From the NCBI GenBank assembly GCA_948960675.1, contig CARDPF010000089.1, positions 1 to 10,916 of the forward strand: 10,916 bases of DNA, given 5' to 3'. Below, piece by piece: positions 6,790-10,916 of this stretch (its first letter is position 1; each line of letters opens with the position of its first letter). Both the position numbers and the translations under genes were made by a program. Source of the stretch: an uncultured Eisenbergiella sp. GTDB lineage: Bacteria > Bacillota > Clostridia > Lachnospirales > Lachnospiraceae. The notes beneath the pieces were generated by a model. The model saw only the letters and a list, made by a program, of their open reading frames with translations. It was not told the origin of the DNA and made no database searches.

Positions 6790-7659
6790 TCACTCCTTCA
6801 CCGCCCCCATGACGATGCCCTTCACAAAATATTTCTGTAAGAACGGATACACCAACAGGATGGGCAGCGCGCCGATAAATACCTGCGCCGCTTTGATGGT
6901 GCGCTCGGACATTGCCGCCGCCGATGTGGGATCCAGCGCCAGATCCTGCTGGTTGCCCTGCACCACGATGACCTGTAAAAAAGAGGCCAGCGGATAATTT
7001 TTCGTATCCGACATGTACAAAATGCCGGTGAACCATTCGTTCCAGTTCCCCACCATGATAAACAGCGCCACCGTGGCCAGGCCCGGCTTGGACAGGGGCA
7101 AAAAGATTTTCCATAAAACCGTAAAGAAACTTGCCCCGTCAATGAGGGCCGCCTCCTCCAACGCTTTGGGAATGGATTTGAAAAAATTCATAATCAAAAT
7201 CAGGTTGTAGCAGCTAAACGCCCCCGGAATGATGTATACCAGAAAATTGTTTTTCAGGCCCAGGGAAGTGTTTACCAGATAGGAGGGAATCAACCCGCCT
7301 CCAAAAAGCATGGTAAACACGAAAAACCACATCAGGGGCGTCCGTCCCTTAAAATCCTTGGAAAGCGCATACCCGGCCGTCGTGATGACAAACATGGAAA
7401 ACAGTGTTCCCAGGGCTGTCCTTGCAAAAGAGATCAGGATGGAGCGGATAAAGTTGCCGTTGTTGAAGGTCTTTGCATACGCCATTCCCGTAAAATCCAC
7501 CGGCCAGAAAGTGACCATTCCGCTGTTGGCGGCCGCCTTGCCGCTCAAAGATATCGCAAACAGGTTCAACAGCGGCAATACGCACAGAAGCGATACCGCC
7601 ACCAAAAACACCGTGTTACAAACCACAAATACTTTCCTGCTAAATGACATGCGCCGCAT
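6790..7659 (-). CDS. Carbohydrate ABC transporter permease (YtcP/LplC-like)
   Basis: This 289-residue inner-membrane permease is of the binding-protein-dependent type (BPD_transp_1), CUT1 sugar class. About six membrane segments are visible. The cytoplasmic EAA loop reads EEAALIDGASFFTVLWKIFLPLSKPGLATV, where the energy-coupling ATPase docks. The C-terminus ends QKYFVKGIVMGAVKE, a very typical tail for this subfamily. I chose the ATG at 7659, which has AAGGGGGG about 7 nt upstream and starts 13 bp after the stop of the first permease. An earlier in-frame start at 7722 would overlap that gene and lacks a ribosome site. It pairs with the adjacent LplB-like permease. No ATPase gene is nearby, so a shared MsmX/MsmK-type ATPase encoded elsewhere is expected. 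Confidence 0.94.
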   Translation of the reverse strand: MRRMSFSRKVFVVCNTVFLVAVSLLCVLPLLNLFAISLSGKAAANSGMVTFWPVDFTGMAYAKTFNNGNFIRSILISFARTALGTLFSMFVITTAGYALSKDFKGRTPLMWFFVFTMLFGGGLIPSYLVNTSLGLKNNFLVYIIPGAFSCYNLILIMNFFKSIPKALEEAALIDGASFFTVLWKIFLPLSKPGLATVALFIMVGNWNEWFTGILYMSDTKNYPLASFLQVIVVQGNQQDLALDPTSAAAMSERTIKAAQVFIGALPILLVYPFLQKYFVKGIVMGAVKE

Positions 7660-7672
7660 TGCAAATCCCCCC

Positions 7673-8614
7673 TTAGAATATTCTGTATCCCGCAACCTTA
7701 TAAGCGATCCGGTAGGAAACAACGGTGAGCAGCAGGCCGATTCCCGATTTAAACAGCCCTACCGCCGTACCAAAACTGTACTGCCCGTTCACAAGCGACT
7801 GTCTGTATACATAAGTGTCAATGATATCACCGGTACTGTAGGTCAGCGGCGAATACAGGTTAAAAATCTGGTCAAACCCGGCATTCAAAACGTTGCCCAG
7901 ACTCAGGGTCGCCATGACAATAATCATCGGCATAATCCCCGGCAGGGTGATGTAGAGGGTCTGCTGCCACCGGTTCGCGCCGTCCATCTCGGCCGCTTCA
8001 TACAGGCTCTGGTCAATATTGGCAATGGCGGCCAGATAAACGATCATCCCAAAGCCAAAGCCTTTCCACAGATCCGACAGCACGGCAATCTGGCGGAACA
8101 TTCCCGCCTCGCCCAAAAAGAAGATCGCCTCCCCGCCAAGCCGTTGGATAAACGCGTTTACGATACCGTCCAGTCCCAAAATATCCCGCAGCATACCCGC
8201 CACGGTAACCCAGGAAAGGAAATGGGGCAGATACACCAGCGTCTGGATACTTTTTTTCAGCCCCACATGACGGACTTCGTTGAGAAGCAGCGCCATAACG
8301 ATCGGGACAATCAACCCCAATATGATTTTGCTCACCGCAATGATCAGGGTGTTGATAATTGCCTGATAGGATTCCTTAAATTCAAAAATCTGTTTAAAAT
8401 TTTCCATCCCCACAAACTCGGAACCGGTGATGCCAAGCCACGGCTTATAATTCTGGAACGCCATCACCAGCCCCCCCATGGGGATGTAACAGAAAATAAT
8501 CGCCAAAATCAGGCTTGGCAGCAGCAGGACGTACAGCGGCCAGCTGTGCCTGACTTCCTGCTTCCAGGTCTTTTTGGAAACGACGATTCTTCCCGTTTTC
8601 TTTTCGCTTTTCAT
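7673..8614 (-). CDS. ABC transporter permease (LplB-like)
   Basis: This 313-residue inner-membrane permease is the first gene of the five-gene importer unit. It has a basic N-terminus (KKTWKQEVRHSWPLY), a first membrane helix (LLLPSLILAIIFCYIPMGG), several further helices, and an EAA loop reading YEAAEMDGANRWQQTLYITLPGIMPMI. It ends VAGYRIF, as is usual for LplB-type subunits. I prefer the ATG at 8614, with AGGTGA about 8 nt upstream. An in-frame GTG at 8626 directly abuts that ribosome site and is less likely. The promoter at 8653-8658 is 39 bp upstream. With the YtcP-like partner and the binding protein it would form a CUT1-type uptake system for an oligosaccharide or polysaccharide fragment. 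Confidence 0.94.
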   Translation of the reverse strand: MKSEKKTGRIVVSKKTWKQEVRHSWPLYVLLLPSLILAIIFCYIPMGGLVMAFQNYKPWLGITGSEFVGMENFKQIFEFKESYQAIINTLIIAVSKIILGLIVPIVMALLLNEVRHVGLKKSIQTLVYLPHFLSWVTVAGMLRDILGLDGIVNAFIQRLGGEAIFFLGEAGMFRQIAVLSDLWKGFGFGMIVYLAAIANIDQSLYEAAEMDGANRWQQTLYITLPGIMPMIIVMATLSLGNVLNAGFDQIFNLYSPLTYSTGDIIDTYVYRQSLVNGQYSFGTAVGLFKSGIGLLLTVVSYRIAYKVAGYRIF

Positions 8615-8652
8615 GCTCCCTTTCACCTCATTTTGTCTTTTTTTAGGACATT

Positions 8653-8672
8653 ATTATACCGTCTATAAAGAC
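8653..8672 (-). promoter_or_regulatory. Importer operon promoter, -10 box with adjacent small palindrome
   Basis: On the minus strand a perfect TATAAT lies at 8658-8653, giving a start near 8646 and a 5' leader of about 30 nt. No good -35 box is 16-18 bp upstream. Instead a small inverted repeat (GTCTTTATAGAC, 8672-8661) abuts the -10 box. A TTGACA at 8693-8688 is 29 bp away, too far to pair with this -10. A strong -10 with a missing -35 is typical of activator-dependent promoters, which fits the AraC-type regulator in the same unit. Confidence 0.55.
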
Positions 8673-8725
8673 TGTATCATTTTTCCATGTCAAAATTATA
8701 CAATAACCCGTTTTCCAAAAATACA

Positions 8726-8755
8726 CCCCGATTTTTAGGTTATGTCCCCGATTTT
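8726..8755 (-). promoter_or_regulatory. Direct repeat, candidate operator for the AraC-type regulator
   Basis: CCCCGATTTT occurs at 8726-8735 and again at 8746-8755, an exact 20-bp period, about two helical turns. It lies about 70-100 bp upstream of the importer -10 box. Tandem half-sites at this spacing are what AraC-type regulators commonly bind. The repeat is directly visible. The identity of the binding protein is inference. Confidence 0.5.
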
Positions 8756-8882
8756 AACATGTTTCGGCTGGGGAATAGCAATTTTGACAGCGTTTTTCTC
8801 CCCGCTTTGAATCTGGGAGACATGTCCGCAGGCGGGGAGGAATCCGGAGACTGGCCCCAAACCCTTGCCGGGCGGACAATTC
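8756..8882. other. Intergenic stretch, no gene recognised
   Basis: I recognise no protein on either strand. On the plus strand TTGACA (8784-8789), a 17-nt spacer and TTGAAT (8807-8812) could form a weak promoter towards the exporter gene, but it would give a leader of about 400 nt. A 75-codon plus-strand frame (8687-8914) overlaps the importer promoter and operator and shows no family resemblance, so I do not call it. Confidence 0.35.
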
Positions 8883-9068
8883 TCACATATAGGAAACGGA
8901 CATATTACGCATGACATTGACGTAGGTGACGCGCCTGCCAAAATAATCAATGGCGGCCTTGGCAGATTCCGTCATCCGTTCCATAAACTCTTCGTTACTG
9001 ATATCCCACCTATCGGCAGAGCCGGGCGTGGTGTGGATCATTGCCTTGCCGATCCGCCCGTTGGCATG
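8883..9068 (-). pseudogene. Remnant of a DUF362-family Fe-S protein
   Basis: An in-frame stretch of 61 codons reads HANGRIGKAMIHTTPGS, then RWDISNEEFMERMTES, then AKAAIDYFGRRVTYVNVMRN and MSVSYM before a TGA. From memory this matches the central part of DUF362 proteins, where the segment runs GRIGKAMIHT, FMExMxEsAKA, and YiNVMrNMSVDCDC. The frame stops exactly where the cysteine-rich DCDC motif should follow, and upstream it passes a nine-G run into a TAA at 9093-9095 with no start. Full proteins are about 350 residues or more, so both ends are missing. It lies upstream of the importer operon in the same direction and looks like a decayed gene. Confidence 0.6.
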
Positions 9069-9108
9069 TCTCCCCCCCCCAAAGCCCGTGGCTTAACTAA
9101 GTGACATT

Positions 9109-9125
9109 GGCCGTGAATAGCAACG
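9109..9125. repeat. Second copy of the palindromic repeat arm
   Basis: GGCCGTGAATAGCAACG matches 2439-2455 at 16 of 17 positions. Just upstream is a short hairpin, AAGCC-CGT-GGCTT (9082-9094), next to a nine-C run. Together these look like the degraded end of a repeat or small mobile element between the Fe-S protein remnant and the exporter promoter. Confidence 0.5.
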
Positions 9126-9141
9126 AAAGCAATAAAATACA

Positions 9142-9170
9142 TTGCACAACATGCCGGAAGGGAATAAAAT
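9142..9170 (+). promoter_or_regulatory. Possible promoter of the ABC exporter gene
   Basis: TTGCAC (9142-9147), a 17-nt spacer and TAAAAT (9165-9170, five of six consensus bases) would start transcription near 9177, about 40 nt before the ATG at 9218. The -35 box is poor (three of six bases), so the call is tentative. Confidence 0.4.
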
Positions 9171-9217
9171 AGAGGGACAGGTCATTTGGCGAAGCAAAAG
9201 GAACGGGGAGGATGCAG

Positions 9218-10916
9218 ATGAACAGTTTCCAATTTATATGGCAATATGTAAAACGGTACCGGTTCCGGTATCTTGCGGGAATCGTAACCCTGTTTTTTGT
9301 GGACTTTTTTAATATTTTTATTCCCAAAGTGACCGGAACCATCACCGACGGGCTGACGGCATCCTCCATGGATATGGACGGCGTCCTGCATCAGCTGCTG
9401 CTGTTGTTTTTTCTGGGGGCCGGGCTTGCGCTGGGACGTTTTTTCTGGCGTTACTTCCTCTTTGGCGCGGCCCGCAGCATCGAGCGCAATCTGCGGGACG
9501 ACATGTTTGCCCATCTGGAAGAGATGGATGTGGAATACTACAATGAGCACAAAACCGGCGACCTGATGACCCGCTTTACCAGCGATTTAAACATGATCCG
9601 CATGGCCATCGGCCCTGCGGTGATCAGCGTATTCGACGCCACCGTCATGACGGCCATGGTCATCCTCCAGATGATGGTTTACGTCAACGTGCGCTTAACC
9701 CTGCTGGCGCTCATCCCCATGATCGTCATCTGCATCGGGGAAATCTATTACGGAAAGATCATGCACCCCAAATACAGGGAGCGTCAGGAGGCGGTCTCTT
9801 CCCTGACCGATTACGTGCAGGAAAGCTTTTCCGGCGTGCGCGTCATCAAGGCTTTTGTGCAGGAACGGGCGCAGATGTACGGCTTTTTGAAGGCCAACCG
9901 CCATACCATGGAAAAAAACCTAAACGTGGTACGCCTGCAGGCCATCGTCATGCCCCTTTTGGATGTAATCATCGGCATGAGCAGCCTTGTCACCCTCATT
10001 TACGGCGGTTATCTGGCCCTTGTGGGGGAAATCACACTGGGCCGTTTCGTGGCCTTTAACCAGTATATCAACATGCTGATCTGGCCCATGCTGGCCTGCG
10101 GCGACGCCATCAACATGTTTTCCCAGGGCAGCGCCTCCATCCGGCGCGTACAGGAGGTTTTTGCCCAAAAGCCGGAAATTTTCGACCAAAAGGGCGCCGT
10201 CGCCCCTCCGAAAATCCGGGGCGACATTACCCTGTCCCACCTGACCTTCCTCCACCGGGGACACAGCGAGCCGACCCTAAAGGACATCAACCTGGAAATA
10301 AAGGCGGGAACCACACTGGCGATCATCGGGCGTACCGGCAACGGCAAATCCACGCTGGTCAATCTGCTTTTGCATCTTTACAACGCCAAACCGGGCATGA
10401 TTTTGATCGACGGACAGGATATCAACACCATCCCCCTAAAAGACCTGCGGGAGCATATCGCTTACGTTCCGCAGGACAATTTCCTGTTCTCGGATACGTT
10501 AAAATCCAATATTTCCTTCGGCGCAGAGGAGGAAAACATGGACGCCATCGTGCGGGCCACCCGGGCCGCCTGCATCCATGACAATATTGCCGCTTTTCCG
10601 GACGGTTATGAAACCATCGTCGGGGAACGGGGCGTAACCCTCTCCGGCGGCCAGAAGCAGCGCAGTTCCATCGCCCGGGCGCTGATGAAGGATGCCCCCA
10701 TTTTAATCCTTGACGACGCGCTTTCCGCCGTGGATACCGACACCGAGGAACAGATTCTAAAGAATTTAAAGGAAAACCGCAAGGGCAGAACCACCATTTT
10801 GATCGCCCACCGCATTTCCACCATCCAAAACGCAGACGTCATCCTGGTTTTGGAGGACGGGGAGGCACGGGAAATCGGAAACCATGCTTCCCTGATGGAA
10901 AAAGGCGGCATCTACA
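9218..10916 (+). CDS. ABC exporter half-transporter, YheI/BmrC type (3' end beyond window)
   Basis: This is a fused membrane-plus-ATPase subunit of a multidrug-type exporter, with 566 residues in the window. The membrane domain spans about 12-300; FYEKxxTGDLMxR-type coupling residues appear as YYNEHKTGDLMTR, and later GEITLGRFVAFNQYINMLIWPM. In the ATPase domain, Walker A is GRTGNGKST (371-379), the Q-loop glutamine is 419, the signature LSGGQ is 475-479, Walker B is ILILDD ending D499-D500, and the H-loop is H531. The second Walker B acid is Asp, not the catalytic Glu, as in BmrC, LmrC or TM287, which act only as heterodimers. Relatives are about 580 residues, so about 15-20 are missing. The ATG at 9218 has GGGGAGG 6 nt upstream; the ATG at 9212 abuts that site. 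It diverges from the importer unit. A Glu-containing partner is expected directly downstream. Confidence 0.93.
   Translation, partial: MNSFQFIWQYVKRYRFRYLAGIVTLFFVDFFNIFIPKVTGTITDGLTASSMDMDGVLHQLLLLFFLGAGLALGRFFWRYFLFGAARSIERNLRDDMFAHLEEMDVEYYNEHKTGDLMTRFTSDLNMIRMAIGPAVISVFDATVMTAMVILQMMVYVNVRLTLLALIPMIVICIGEIYYGKIMHPKYRERQEAVSSLTDYVQESFSGVRVIKAFVQERAQMYGFLKANRHTMEKNLNVVRLQAIVMPLLDVIIGMSSLVTLIYGGYLALVGEITLGRFVAFNQYINMLIWPMLACGDAINMFSQGSASIRRVQEVFAQKPEIFDQKGAVAPPKIRGDITLSHLTFLHRGHSEPTLKDINLEIKAGTTLAIIGRTGNGKSTLVNLLLHLYNAKPGMILIDGQDINTIPLKDLREHIAYVPQDNFLFSDTLKSNISFGAEEENMDAIVRATRAACIHDNIAAFPDGYETIVGERGVTLSGGQKQRSSIARALMKDAPILILDDALSAVDTDTEEQILKNLKENRKGRTTILIAHRISTIQNADVILVLEDGEAREIGNHASLMEKGGIY

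Noticed and set aside
8615..8626. GTG start for the first permease at 8626
   Set aside because: The ribosome-site sequence directly abuts the GTG. The ATG at 8614 has suitable spacing.
7310..8668. 452-codon plus-strand open frame opposite the permeases
   Set aside because: It covers parts of both permease genes, which have clear family motifs on the minus strand. The plus frame has no recognisable domain.
8687..8914. 75-codon plus-strand open frame
   Set aside because: It starts inside the importer promoter region, has no convincing ribosome site, resembles no family and overlaps the operator-like direct repeat.
1..10916. CRISPR array, tRNA, rRNA, toxin-antitoxin, phage or defence genes
   Set aside because: I looked for regularly spaced repeats, tRNA-like cloverleaf ends and hallmark proteins on both strands and found none.

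Overview
The window looks like chromosomal DNA of an anaerobic Firmicute, most likely a Lachnospiraceae-type Clostridia. The reasons are strong GGAGG-like ribosome binding sites, moderate GC content, a YesM/YesN two-component pair beside an LplABC-type importer that lacks its own ATPase, an L-box riboswitch, and protein sequence style. This is an inference from gene content, not a taxonomic assignment.

Left part (1-2242, minus strand): positions 1-290 hold no recognisable gene but contain a perfect 27-bp inverted repeat (184-267). Next is an NhaC-superfamily membrane transporter (291-1919). Its 290-nt leader carries a lysine riboswitch (aptamer 2047-2206), and a good promoter (2214-2242) would start transcription almost exactly at the aptamer's first helix. 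The riboswitch indicates that the transporter handles lysine, probably as an importer, rather than being a plain Na+/H+ antiporter. Between it and the next gene (2283-2455) is a cluster of hairpins that looks like a dispersed palindromic repeat. It runs into the 3' end of the response-regulator gene.

Middle part (2405-8614, minus strand): a five-gene unit transcribed right to left encodes two ABC sugar-type permeases (LplB-like, then YtcP/LplC-like), a lipoprotein solute-binding protein, a YesM-like sensor kinase and a YesN-like response regulator with an AraC-type DNA-binding domain. Hairpins lie in the intergenic gaps before and after the binding-protein gene and could adjust relative expression. 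The upstream region has a perfect TATAAT -10 box without a good -35 box, and about 70 bp further upstream a direct repeat of CCCCGATTTT with a 20-bp period. This is a plausible binding site for the AraC-type regulator, which would form an autoregulated uptake circuit. The sugar substrate cannot be told from this window.

Right part (8701-10916): the intergenic region contains a 61-codon remnant of a DUF362-family Fe-S protein (minus strand) and a second copy of the palindromic repeat motif. A divergent ABC exporter half-transporter of the YheI/BmrC type (from 9218, plus strand) runs off the window edge. Its Walker B motif ends in Asp instead of the catalytic Glu, so a partner subunit is expected just downstream. 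I see no CRISPR array, tRNA, rRNA, phage gene or clearly new multi-gene system. The most informative signals are regulatory.
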